From Salinibacterium sp. PAMC 21357 (GTDB lineage: Bacteria; Actinomycetota; Actinomycetes; Actinomycetales; Microbacteriaceae), in contig NZ_AHWA01000004.1 in the NCBI RefSeq assembly GCF_000247645.1, positions 744,001 to 808,000 of the forward strand: DNA of 64,000 nucleotides, read 5' to 3'. The notes beneath the pieces were generated by a model. It did no database searches. It was not told where the DNA came from and saw only the letters and a list, made by a program, of their open reading frames with translations. Shown in pieces: positions 35,707 to 43,220 of the stretch (positions are counted from its first letter, which is position 1; each line of letters begins with the position of its first letter). Made by a program: the position numbers and the translations under genes.

Positions 35707-36912
35707 ATGCCTGCCTCGACTGCCCTTGCGCCTGTTCGCGGAGTGCGCGCCACTTGGAACTACACGCTCGGCTCTATTGTGTTCTTCTACGTCGTCTTGA
35801 ACGCGGTCGTGGTGCTAAATCTGTTGGCGGTTCTCGCGCTCAACCGCTCACCGGTCGACGCGCTTCTTATCGCGCTCACTCTGGTTGCGGCTGCGGCCCA
35901 GATACGCGGATGCTGGTTCCTGCGCACGGGTCGCGGAGAGGGCATCCCGAACGCTGTCTGGCTGATTACGTTGGTGGCGCCCGCCGCTGCAGTGTGGGCG
36001 ATAGGGCTTTTCCGGCCTGAGGTCGGGTTCTTGGCAGCAGTTCCGCTCTGGATGGCCGCCTGCGTGATCGCGCCTCTCTTTCCTCGACGCCAACGCTGGA
36101 GCCTCTTGGCGGGCGGGCTCGCAGTATCGATCGCCCACCCCGTGCTCGCGGCCGCCATTTTTGGCAACCCCGTCAGCGCCGAATCGACTGCCGATGCCTG
36201 GCTCGTGCTTTTCTACGGGCTACTCCTGCCACTCATGGTGCTGTCTGGCCTCTGGTGGTGGGATGTCGTTGTCACCCTCGACCGCCTGCGCACGAGTGCC
36301 GCCGCCCTTGCGGTCGCCGAGGAACGACTACGTTTCGCCTCTGACCTGCACGACATTCAGGGGCATCATTTGCAGGTAATTGCGCTCAAGTCTGAGTTGG
36401 CCGAACGGATGCTCGCCATCGACCCTGAAGCCGCCCGCGAACACATTCATGAGACGCGGATGATCGCCAAGCAGGCCATGGAAGAGACTCGCTCACTCGT
36501 GGCCGGGTATCGAGAAGTCGAGCTCGGCAACGAGTTGGAGAACGCGCGCGAAGTACTGACCGCAGCAGGCGCCGCGTGCGAGCTCCGCGTCGGCGAGCTG
36601 CCAGCGCACGCCGATGCGCGCCGCGTGCTCGGGTTGGTCGTGCGAGAAGCAACCACGAACATCCTGCGTCACAGCGAAGCGACTCAGGTGTCGATTCACC
36701 TCGACGCCACTGACACAGAAAGCACTCTCGCGATCAGCAACGACGCAGTGCAGAGCGGTGTCTCGTCGAGCGGTACTCCCGGCAGCGGGCTCGCCGGCTT
36801 GCGGGATCGGGTTGCCGCGCTTGAGGGCGAACTTGTGGCCGCGGTTGACCCCAGCGGAGAACGCTTCGAGTTGAGCGTGCGGATTCCGGCCCGTGCGGGA
36901 GCAGAGGCATGA
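35707..36912 (+). CDS. Sensor histidine kinase (HisKA_3 / DesK type)
   Basis: About 401 aa. Five or six TM helices occupy residues 20-185. The cytoplasmic dimerisation/phosphoacceptor region RLRFASDLHDIQGHHLQVIALK carries the phosphorylated His of the HisKA_3 class. The HATPase has the N box VREATTNILRHS and the G box GSGLAGLRDRVAALEG. It overlaps the response regulator gene by 4 bp. It probably senses a membrane state, as DesK does, but no target gene such as a desaturase is adjacent. Confidence 0.93.
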   Translation: MPASTALAPVRGVRATWNYTLGSIVFFYVVLNAVVVLNLLAVLALNRSPVDALLIALTLVAAAAQIRGCWFLRTGRGEGIPNAVWLITLVAPAAAVWAIGLFRPEVGFLAAVPLWMAACVIAPLFPRRQRWSLLAGGLAVSIAHPVLAAAIFGNPVSAESTADAWLVLFYGLLLPLMVLSGLWWWDVVVTLDRLRTSAAALAVAEERLRFASDLHDIQGHHLQVIALKSELAERMLAIDPEAAREHIHETRMIAKQAMEETRSLVAGYREVELGNELENAREVLTAAGAACELRVGELPAHADARRVLGLVVREATTNILRHSEATQVSIHLDATDTESTLAISNDAVQSGVSSSGTPGSGLAGLRDRVAALEGELVAAVDPSGERFELSVRIPARAGAEA

Positions 36913-37568
36913 GCGAGGCTGGCATGAGCGAAATTGGCGTGACTGAAACCCCAGCCCCGGCCCGCGTCATCCGCCTCCTGATCGCCGACGACGAGCATCT
37001 CATTCGCGGCGCCCTCAGCGCGCTGCTGAATCTTGAGCCCGACATCGAGGTCGTCGCGAGCGTCGACAACGGTGTGGCCGCGGCCGAGCAAGCCCTTGAG
37101 CTGCAACCGGATGTCTGCCTGCTCGATCTCGAAATGCCCCAGGCCGACGGGATTGAGGCGGCCACGCGCATCCTCTCGACCGTCGCGACGAAGGTGGTTA
37201 TCGTGACCCGTCACGCGCGCCCCGGTGTGCTGCGTCGCGCTCTCGCCGCGCGCGTCTCAGGCTTCGTTCCCAAGTCGACGCCTGCCGAAGATTTGGCCAC
37301 CGTGATTCGGGATGTCGTGGCCGGCAAACGCTACATCGATGCCGAAATAGCGGCGACAGCCCTCACCGCCGAACGCTGCCCCCTCACCGACCGCGAACTA
37401 GACGCTCTGCGGTTCAGCCGCTCCACGATGAGCGTGCAAGAGATCGCCGACGCACTGCACCTCGCACCCGGGACTGTGCGCAACTATCTGTCCTCGGCGA
37501 TGACGAAGCTCGACGCGCAGTCACGGCACGACGCCGCCGACAAGGCCTGGCAGCAGGGGTGGATTTAG
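36909..37568 (+). CDS. LuxR/NarL-type response regulator
   Basis: A 219-aa protein with an N-terminal receiver (LLIADDEHLIRGAL acidic pair, LLDLEMPQADG phosphoacceptor Asp, conserved Lys in GFVPKSTP) and a C-terminal LuxR helix-turn-helix (LTDRELDALRFSRSTMSVQEIADALHLAPGTVRNYLSSAMTKL). It is coupled to the kinase gene by an ATGA overlap, so the pair is cognate. The 3' end overlaps the convergent gene by 4 bp. Confidence 0.93.
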   Translation: MSEAGMSEIGVTETPAPARVIRLLIADDEHLIRGALSALLNLEPDIEVVASVDNGVAAAEQALELQPDVCLLDLEMPQADGIEAATRILSTVATKVVIVTRHARPGVLRRALAARVSGFVPKSTPAEDLATVIRDVVAGKRYIDAEIAATALTAERCPLTDRELDALRFSRSTMSVQEIADALHLAPGTVRNYLSSAMTKLDAQSRHDAADKAWQQGWI

Positions 37569-37921
37569 CGGGGTTCCTCGGCGGCAGGGGCGACCTCTGA
37601 ACGCGAGAACGTGAGCGCCCAGGACTGCTCGCCCTGGGCGGTCTCGACCCAGCCATCCGCTTCGATCTCGTGGCGAAGCTTCGCCAAGGTCTCCGCCATG
37701 CGGGGCGCGTAAGCGGCATCCGGGTTCATCGGATCGAACATGTGATTCGACGAGAACGAGCCACTCGTATAGCGGGTTTCGCCGCCGACGCGACCGATAA
37801 AGCGCAGCGTTTGGTTCGGGACACCGGTGCTGAGCGTGGTGAGCATACGTGCCAAGCCGGAGATCTCTACTTCCTCGATCTCGATCTGAAGCGACTCGCG
37901 CTGTGGGCTCATGAGTCCCAT
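37565..37921 (-). CDS. Hypothetical protein beside DUF4166 gene
   Basis: A 118-aa soluble protein without TM segments: IEEVEISGLARMLTTLSTGV, TLRFIGRVGGETRYTSGSF, LAKLRHEIEADGWVETAQG. I do not recognise the family. It ends 4 bp inside the convergent response regulator gene and is 57 bp downstream of the DUF4166 gene on the same strand. An internal ATG at 37912 is an equally possible start. Confidence 0.6.
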   Translation of the reverse strand: MGLMSPQRESLQIEIEEVEISGLARMLTTLSTGVPNQTLRFIGRVGGETRYTSGSFSSNHMFDPMNPDAAYAPRMAETLAKLRHEIEADGWVETAQGEQSWALTFSRSEVAPAAEEPR

Positions 37922-37978
37922 AGTGCGCCTGAAGTGCGCCTTTGTAAACGGGGTCAGCGAGGGAACTCAGAGGTAGAG

Positions 37979-38560
37979 CTATCTGTAGCCGTAAGTGAAG
38001 TGCCCGGCGTAGCGGAACCAATCACCGAGCAGCGGGGTGGTGAGCCGGACATCCACGTGCTGACGGCTATCGGCCCACGATTCGGCGACCGTGACGGTGG
38101 CGAGTGCGGGGATGCGGAGGCGCAGGCCAGCGAGGTGAAGCCACTGGCGGCCGGAACGCAACTGCATGCGGCCATCTGTGACGGTGAGCACCATGCGCAC
38201 TTCGAACCCACCTTGCCGACCAAGAAAGTCGTGCAGGTGACCGTCGACGACGCGCATCTCATCCTGGAGAACACGGTCACGACCAGCGAAGTGGAAGGTG
38301 CGCACGGCGCCAAGGGCACCATCCGCAGTAGGCGTATTGACGACGTCAAAGGGCACATCGCGGGCATATTCCGGAAATAGGATGCGTTGCCACGCCATAA
38401 ACGCCAGCACGGGTTTCAGGATGCGCAGCGGCGAGCCGGCAATCTCGAACAACCCGCTGCCGACGCCGACGCGCTGACCGCCGTCGAAGTAGGGGCGAAG
38501 CTCCGGTGCTAGCTCGTCGAGTTCGGCGCCGAGCACGCGCCGGTAGACCGAGGCGCTCAC
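37979..38560 (-). CDS. DUF4166 domain protein
   Basis: About 193 aa from GTG 38560, which forms a GTGA overlap with the upstream MarR gene and places the start at VSASVYRRVLGAELDELAPELRPYF, the normal beginning of DUF4166. The longer frame from 38626 overlaps marR by 70 bp and is less likely. Other family stretches are GVGSGLFEIAGS and FDVVNTPTADGALGAVRTFHF. Function is unknown; some members are fused to SDR or epimerase domains. Confidence 0.8.
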   Translation of the reverse strand: MSASVYRRVLGAELDELAPELRPYFDGGQRVGVGSGLFEIAGSPLRILKPVLAFMAWQRILFPEYARDVPFDVVNTPTADGALGAVRTFHFAGRDRVLQDEMRVVDGHLHDFLGRQGGFEVRMVLTVTDGRMQLRSGRQWLHLAGLRLRIPALATVTVAESWADSRQHVDVRLTTPLLGDWFRYAGHFTYGYR

Positions 38561-39045
38561 GATTTCGCCGGCGATCCGGCCGGGCGGGCGGCGGATTCCG
38601 GTTGCTCGCGCAACGAACTTACGCACCGCGAGAGGAGATCCCCCAGCATCGCTTGCTCGCCTGCGTTGAGGGTTAGCTTCATCCGGTCTTCCACTTCTTT
38701 GACTGCCGCGCTGGCGGCGGCCAGCTGACGTCGACCACTGGCGGTGAGCTCAACCGGGAGCACCCGACCAGCGACAGGCCGTTCGGGGCGGGTGACGAAA
38801 CCGTCGCGCTCGAGAGCTTGCAGCAGCACGTTCATCGCTTGGCGCGTAACGAAGGCCCCGCGGGCAAGTTCAGAGTTTGAGAGGCCGGGGCGTTGGGCCA
38901 ACAGTTCGAGGCAGGAGTAGTGCGTGATGTTCATCCCGAGCGGACGCAGCACCGCTTCCATCGCAGACCGCAGAGCGCTGGAGGCCTCCTTGAGGAGGTA
39001 CCCCAGCGAGGTTTCGAGATCGATTCCGGCCGACTGTTGCGTCAT
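38557..39045 (-). CDS. MarR-family transcriptional regulator
   Basis: A 162-aa winged-helix protein: ITHYSCLELLAQRPGLSNSELARGAFVTRQAMNVLLQALERDGFVTR is the HTH and wing region. The start at ATG 39045 (MTQQSAGID) is preferred to 39078. It is divergent from a VOC-family gene, and the 60-bp gap contains two inverted repeats, so it likely represses both itself and that gene. The DUF4166 gene is coupled downstream. Confidence 0.9.
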   Translation of the reverse strand: MTQQSAGIDLETSLGYLLKEASSALRSAMEAVLRPLGMNITHYSCLELLAQRPGLSNSELARGAFVTRQAMNVLLQALERDGFVTRPERPVAGRVLPVELTASGRRQLAAASAAVKEVEDRMKLTLNAGEQAMLGDLLSRCVSSLREQPESAARPAGSPAKS

Positions 39046-39088
39046 GTCAATATTCTGACATAGAGTGTGCGGTGTCAACTAATTGACA
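39044..39088. promoter_or_regulatory. Two MarR operator candidates
   Basis: ATGTCA-ATATTC-TGACAT (39044-39061) and TGTCAA-CTAA-TTGACA (39073-39088) share the TGTCA/TGACA half-site, with centres 28 bp apart. They fill the gap between marR and the VOC gene, and the first covers the marR start codon. Confidence 0.7.
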
Positions 39089-39105
39089 TGCACCCAAGGA
39101 GAACA

Positions 39106-39474
39106 ATGACCACCGCATTCGGCCCCGGCTTCATCTCACTTCAGGTTCGCGATCTTGACGCCGCCGGCGCCTTCTACGAAAAGTATCTCGGTCTGACCCG
39201 CCAGCTAGGCCCGCCCCATGCGATCGTTTTCGGCACCACCCCGGCCGCATTCGCCGTGCGTTCTGCCGCCCCCGGCGTTGACCTCGACTCCGTCACGCAG
39301 CTCGGGCTGGGTGTCGGCATCTGGATGCACGCTGCCGACGCCCAAGGCATCCACGACACCCTCGCTGCCGACGGTGTCACGATCACCTCGCCTCCCGTCG
39401 ACGGCCCGTTCGGTCGCACCTTCACGTTCGCCGACCTCGACGGCTACAACATCACGCTGCACGACCGCGCCTAG
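39106..39474 (+). CDS. VOC-family (glyoxalase-like) protein
   Basis: A 122-aa single-domain protein with two beta-alpha-beta-beta-beta modules: FISLQVRDLDAAGAFYEKYLGL, GVGIWMHAADAQGIHDTLAADGV and FGRTFTFADLDGYNITLHD. ATG 39106 is set by an AAGGAG Shine-Dalgarno 6 nt upstream. It probably detoxifies or binds a small electrophile sensed by the divergent MarR regulator; the metal-ligand set is incomplete (Gln in place of the first His), so a binding role is possible. Confidence 0.85.
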   Translation: MTTAFGPGFISLQVRDLDAAGAFYEKYLGLTRQLGPPHAIVFGTTPAAFAVRSAAPGVDLDSVTQLGLGVGIWMHAADAQGIHDTLAADGVTITSPPVDGPFGRTFTFADLDGYNITLHDRA

Positions 39475-39594
39475 CGGGCAGGGGCGCGGCAGAACACCGA
39501 GCTCCGCCCCCCCTCCCCTCCCCAACGAATTCACCGACGCTCTGAAACTGAGCGACCCTTGCTTATCAAATTCCGGCGTGATTCAATCGTAAGC

Positions 39595-39894
39595 ATGTAT
39601 CTCCTTGGCTGGGCCTTAGCGATCGTGGGCGCCGCACTGCTCCTCTGGTCGATCGCTGCAACTGTCCGCTCAAATAGCACCACGCGCATCCCCTACTGGA
39701 CACGTCCAGAAGTGATCCCTCGAGGCTCGCTCATCACGCGCAGCCTGGGCGTCGGGTTGATCATCTTCGGGGTCGTCATCACGATATCGCCGGGCGGCTA
39801 TTGGATTTCCGCCCTCGTGGTCCTCCTGTTTCTTCCGGGCCTCATCATGATCCCTTTGCACAATCGCAGGGTTGCTCGAAGTTATCCCCAGTGA
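39595..39894 (+). CDS. Small membrane protein
   Basis: A 99-aa protein with three hydrophobic segments (MYLLGWALAIVGAALLLWSIAA, LGVGLIIFGVVITISP and ISALVVLLFLPGLIMIPL). I recognise no family. ATG 39595 gives a membrane-inserting N-terminus. The next small gene starts 12 bp further on. Confidence 0.55.
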   Translation: MYLLGWALAIVGAALLLWSIAATVRSNSTTRIPYWTRPEVIPRGSLITRSLGVGLIIFGVVITISPGGYWISALVVLLFLPGLIMIPLHNRRVARSYPQ

Positions 39895-39905
39895 AGGGCG
39901 AACCC

Positions 39906-40106
39906 ATGGGCCATGGCCCGTATGAAGAGTTTCAGGCGGTGGCTTCCCACTGGGATCTCGTTGGATTGCACAGTGAGCTCTCCGCGATCCTTGAGGCCGC
40001 ACCAGACGACCTGCGCCCTGCCGTGCCCTCACGGCTACGGCATGCGCTGCACTGGTTTCTTGAGTCTTACGGCACCGAGCCGATCGATACGGATAACTGC
40101 AACTGA
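39906..40106 (+). CDS. Small soluble hypothetical protein
   Basis: A 66-aa open frame: EEFQAVASHWDLVGLHSELSAILEAAPDDLRPAV and a helical C-terminus, ending CN. Weak Shine-Dalgarno (GAAGGG, about 9 nt). The amphipathic helices and normal amino-acid use suggest a real gene, but no family is recognised. Confidence 0.4.
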   Translation: MGHGPYEEFQAVASHWDLVGLHSELSAILEAAPDDLRPAVPSRLRHALHWFLESYGTEPIDTDNCN

Positions 40107-40215
40107 GTTTCTCGCTATAGCTACTCGCCCGGGCGAATATGCACACGCGCGCTTCCCCGTTGCTGGGCGCAGTTATTGCTACAGCGTCGGATCGACTGGC
40201 ACTAGGAGCGAGCAG

Positions 40216-41868
40216 CTACGAGACCTGCACCCCAACACGGTGCCAGCCCTCGGCACCGTCGGGTACGACGGGCACGGGGTCTCCCGATTGGGTAGTGCCG
40301 CCTGCATCCGTCGCGCGTGATTCGATGATGTGGCTGCCACTGGTGGCTTCCCACGGGTACACCCACTGCACCCACGTGTCGGCGGAGATTGCGGTCGCCA
40401 GCTCGGCAGCCTGCCACTCGCCGCCGTCGATGCGAACTTCGACGCCGGTGATTCCCGTGTGCGGAGCCCAGGCGACACCCGCGACAGCGACGCTGCCTGC
40501 CGTGACCGTGGCACTTGAGCTCGGCACGTCGATGCGTGACTGAGTCTTGACGGGGCCCTTGGCCGACCAACCACGGTCAGTCCAGTAGGCGGTGGCGTCG
40601 GCGAAACGTGTGACTTGCATTTCAACAACCCATTTGGTCGCCGACACGTAGCCATAGAGACCGGGAACGACCATCCGCACCGGAAAGCCGTGCTGTTGCG
40701 GAAGCGGTTCGCCGTTCATCCCGACCGCCAGAATGCTCTCGCGATTCTCGTCTTGCAGCGCTTCGAGCGGCGTGCTCGCGGTGAAGCCATCGATGCTGCG
40801 CGAAAGCACCATGTCGGCGCCGGCCAGCGGCTTCGCCTTCGCCAGCAGATCCCGGATGGGGTAGCCGAGCCACATCGCGTTGCCCACGAGGTTGCCGCCG
40901 ACCACGTTCGATACGCACGAGAGCGTTGCGGCGGTCTCGACGAGGGGAAGTTCGAGCAGTTCGGCGAACGAAATTTCGATCTCGTTCTCGACCATTCCGG
41001 TGATGCGCAGTCGCCACTCCTCCGCATCGACGTTAGGAACGACGAGGGCGGTATCGATGCGGTAGAAGTTGGAGTTCGGAGTGATGACGGATGAGATACC
41101 GGGCACATCGAGACTCGCGCCGGCCGGAATGGGTGGGGCGGCAACCGCGGGCGCGGGCAACTTCAGCGCTGTGCGAACTGCGTCGACGACGGAAGCGCTG
41201 GCGTTGACGACGCGGGCGCCGACTCCCACGAGCACCGCACCAGCGGAGGCGACGCCGACGATGCGCAGAAAGTCACGTCGCGAGGCGGCCGGCACACGAG
41301 TGGGAGTGGCGGATGACCGTTGGGCGCTAGCAGCGCGCGCGGCCGCTGCTGTTCCGGCGGGCGTCGTGGCCGGTGCGACCGGGGCAGAAATCACCCAGCG
41401 GCGCAACCGAATCATCGTGATGCGCAACACGAGTACACCAGCAACCACTCCGAGAACGGTGGGCATTGGCCAGCTTGCGGACGCTTGGGCGCGGGTCGTG
41501 ACCGCGATCGTCGCGACGACGCCGATGAAGACGAGCAGGATGACACCCCAGCTGGGCCGCGCATACTCCACGAGGCCAACTGCCACAGCAAGAATGAGCA
41601 CCAAGAGCCCCACGCAGAGCAACAGCACGATCTTGTCGTTGGTGCCGAAGAGCGCGATCGTGAGGTCTTTCAGCCACGCCGGTGCGAGGTCGATCACGAG
41701 CGAGCCGACGGCAAGCACTGGGCTGCTGGCGGGCGAGATGAATACGGCGAAGAACTCGGCAACGGCGAGCACGACGGCGGCGCTGAGCACGCCCAGAAGA
41801 GCCGACCAGTTGCGGATGCGTTTGACGCTGAGGGCGGCGGGCGGTGCAGTCTTCGTCGCGGAGGTCAC
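40216..41868 (-). CDS. Membrane-anchored molybdopterin oxidoreductase, sulfite oxidase family
   Basis: A 550-aa protein. Residues ~20-155 contain four TM helices. A twin-Arg-like internal signal follows (SRRDFLRIVGVASAGAVLVG), then an external Moco domain (SNFYRIDTALVVPNVDAEEWRLRITGMV; the Moco-ligating Cys in AATLSCVSNVVGG; FPVRMVVPGLYGYVSATKWV) and a C-terminal Ig-like dimerisation domain (GVEVRIDGGEWQAAEL). Relatives act as sulfite or protein-methionine-sulfoxide oxidoreductases. The substrate is unknown, and no heme subunit is adjacent. Confidence 0.9.
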   Translation of the reverse strand: MTSATKTAPPAALSVKRIRNWSALLGVLSAAVVLAVAEFFAVFISPASSPVLAVGSLVIDLAPAWLKDLTIALFGTNDKIVLLLCVGLLVLILAVAVGLVEYARPSWGVILLVFIGVVATIAVTTRAQASASWPMPTVLGVVAGVLVLRITMIRLRRWVISAPVAPATTPAGTAAAARAASAQRSSATPTRVPAASRRDFLRIVGVASAGAVLVGVGARVVNASASVVDAVRTALKLPAPAVAAPPIPAGASLDVPGISSVITPNSNFYRIDTALVVPNVDAEEWRLRITGMVENEIEISFAELLELPLVETAATLSCVSNVVGGNLVGNAMWLGYPIRDLLAKAKPLAGADMVLSRSIDGFTASTPLEALQDENRESILAVGMNGEPLPQQHGFPVRMVVPGLYGYVSATKWVVEMQVTRFADATAYWTDRGWSAKGPVKTQSRIDVPSSSATVTAGSVAVAGVAWAPHTGITGVEVRIDGGEWQAAELATAISADTWVQWVYPWEATSGSHIIESRATDAGGTTQSGDPVPVVPDGAEGWHRVGVQVS

Positions 41869-42035
41869 AGGCGAATCGCTTCTTCCTTAGTAAGACGAGA
41901 GACCGTAGGTCTAGACGCCGGGCTGGAGTTCACCCCTCCATTTCCAGAACCGCGGAAACGGGAGGTCTAACCCAGAGTAGACGCGGCGCCTGTGCGCACG
42001 GCGGTGCGGTTCGAAATGAGTCAAACACGTAAGAT

Positions 42036-42082
42036 GTGTCAGTTTTACTTGACAACAGCCCAGCGTCAAGTGAAACTGACAC
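42036..42082 (+). promoter_or_regulatory. Long inverted repeat over leaderless promoter of HTH/Clp-N operon
   Basis: GTGTCAGTTTTACTTGA (42036-42052) and its near-complement TCAAGTGAAACTGACAC (42066-42082) form 17-bp arms with one mismatch and a 13-bp spacer. A TTGACA -35 (42049-42054) overlaps arm 1, and GAAACT at 17-bp spacing lies in arm 2, 6 nt before the ATG. Regulator binding to both arms would occlude the promoter. Confidence 0.65.
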
Positions 42083-42083
42083 C

Positions 42084-42302
42084 ATGGAATCAGTGAATCT
42101 GGGCGAACAACTCCGCACCGCTAGCTCCGCGACCGGACTGCGTGCCGTCGGGGCTCTTCACCGCCTCGCGGAACACGTCGAAGCGACCCATGTTGCGCAG
42201 GCCCGCCGCGACGGCTGGTCGTGGGAGCAAATTGGCGATGCACTCGGCGTCACGCGACAGTCCGTCCACCTCAAATACGGAAAGCAGGGACACAATGTTT
42301 GA
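42084..42302 (+). CDS. Small helix-turn-helix regulator
   Basis: A 72-aa protein: an N-terminal helix (SVNLGEQLRTASSATGLRAV), then a sigma-like HTH, HVAQARRDGWSWEQIGDALGVTRQSVHLKY. The last residues resemble the helix of region-4-type or AsnC-like DNA-binding domains. It directly follows a long inverted repeat covering the promoter, so autoregulation is likely. It overlaps the Clp-N gene by 8 bp. This pairing recurs in actinobacteria to my knowledge, without an assigned role. Confidence 0.8.
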   Translation: MESVNLGEQLRTASSATGLRAVGALHRLAEHVEATHVAQARRDGWSWEQIGDALGVTRQSVHLKYGKQGHNV

Positions 42303-42756
42303 GAAGTTGGCACAATCTGCGAGAACCACCGTCGAGGATGCCCGGCACGAGGCAGCGCGGCGGGGCGACCGGCGCCTCGGCACCGACCACCTTCTGCTGG
42401 CTCTGCTGCACGAAGAGGAGCTCGCTCGAGCCGTTGGAGTCGACGCTGCGAGCGCCGCGGAAGCCGCGAATGAGCTTGACCGAGAGGCCCTGACGGCGAT
42501 CGGGCTCGACCTCGGCACGTTCCGCCCGACGGCACACGCCGCCGCGTCGAAACGAGTCCCCCTGACCGCCGGCGCTAAAGCCGTTCTTCAAGAGACTCTC
42601 GTCCGCGCCGCCGCCGAAAAGGCGCGAACAGTGACGTCGCGCCACATCTTGCTCGCGCTGCTCGACCGCCGCGAGCCTGACTCGGCGGCTGCCCTGCTCA
42701 CCGCGCTGGCAGTTGACCGCCAAGCTACACGCGACCGACTGAGCACTCTCGGTTAG
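42295..42756 (+). CDS. Stand-alone Clp N-terminal (double-repeat) domain protein
   Basis: A 153-aa protein with two Clp-N repeats: FEKLAQSARTTVEDARHEAARRGDRRLGTDHLLLALLHEE and LTAGAKAVLQETLVRAAAEKARTVTSRHILLALLDRR. It has no AAA+ module, so it cannot itself unfold proteins. ClpC N-domains bind adaptors and phospho-arginine, so this may act as an adaptor, decoy or sensor coupled to the HTH protein encoded just upstream. ATG 42295 is preceded by AGGGA. Confidence 0.85.
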   Translation: MFEKLAQSARTTVEDARHEAARRGDRRLGTDHLLLALLHEEELARAVGVDAASAAEAANELDREALTAIGLDLGTFRPTAHAAASKRVPLTAGAKAVLQETLVRAAAEKARTVTSRHILLALLDRREPDSAAALLTALAVDRQATRDRLSTLG

Positions 42757-42776
42757 CATCGGCCTACGATGGCGGG

Positions 42777-43220
42777 ATGGTCTCTCCTCTCCCTCCTTCC
42801 GCTCGGCCGCTCGATGAGGTCGAGAATTCCCTTGTCGAACTTGCGCGCCAGACCATCGACGCGACCACGGATGCCGGGCCAGGCGAAGACGGAATCCACA
42901 CGATGGGCGCGGCGGTGCGAGCATCTGATGGCCGCACTTTCACGGGAGTGAACCTGTTCCACTTCACCGGCGGCCCCTGTGCCGAACTCGTCGCACTGGG
43001 CGCCGCTCGCGCTGGCGGGGCGACCAGGGTGACGCACATTGTGGCCGTCGGCAATCATGGCCGTGGCGTCAAAAGCCCGTGCGGCCGCGACCGACAAATT
43101 CTCGCCGACCACTACAGCGACGTGCGCGTGATTGTGCCCACGCCGCAAGGGGTCATGAGCGTGCTGGCGGCAGAGCTGCTGCCACTGAGCTTCGACTACA
43201 CAGCGGAGCAGAGCTCATGA
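42777..43220 (+). CDS. Cytidine/blasticidin deaminase-fold protein with altered zinc site
   Basis: A 147-aa CDA-fold protein with HFTGGPCAELVALGAARA (C-x-E motif of blasticidin-S-deaminase-like enzymes) and SPCGRDRQILADHY. The usual second motif is PCxxC; here the second Cys is Asp. TACGAT lies 6 nt before the ATG (leaderless). The gene overlaps the TPR-GNAT gene by 4 bp. Activity and substrate are uncertain given the changed ligand. Confidence 0.8.
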   Translation: MVSPLPPSARPLDEVENSLVELARQTIDATTDAGPGEDGIHTMGAAVRASDGRTFTGVNLFHFTGGPCAELVALGAARAGGATRVTHIVAVGNHGRGVKSPCGRDRQILADHYSDVRVIVPTPQGVMSVLAAELLPLSFDYTAEQSS

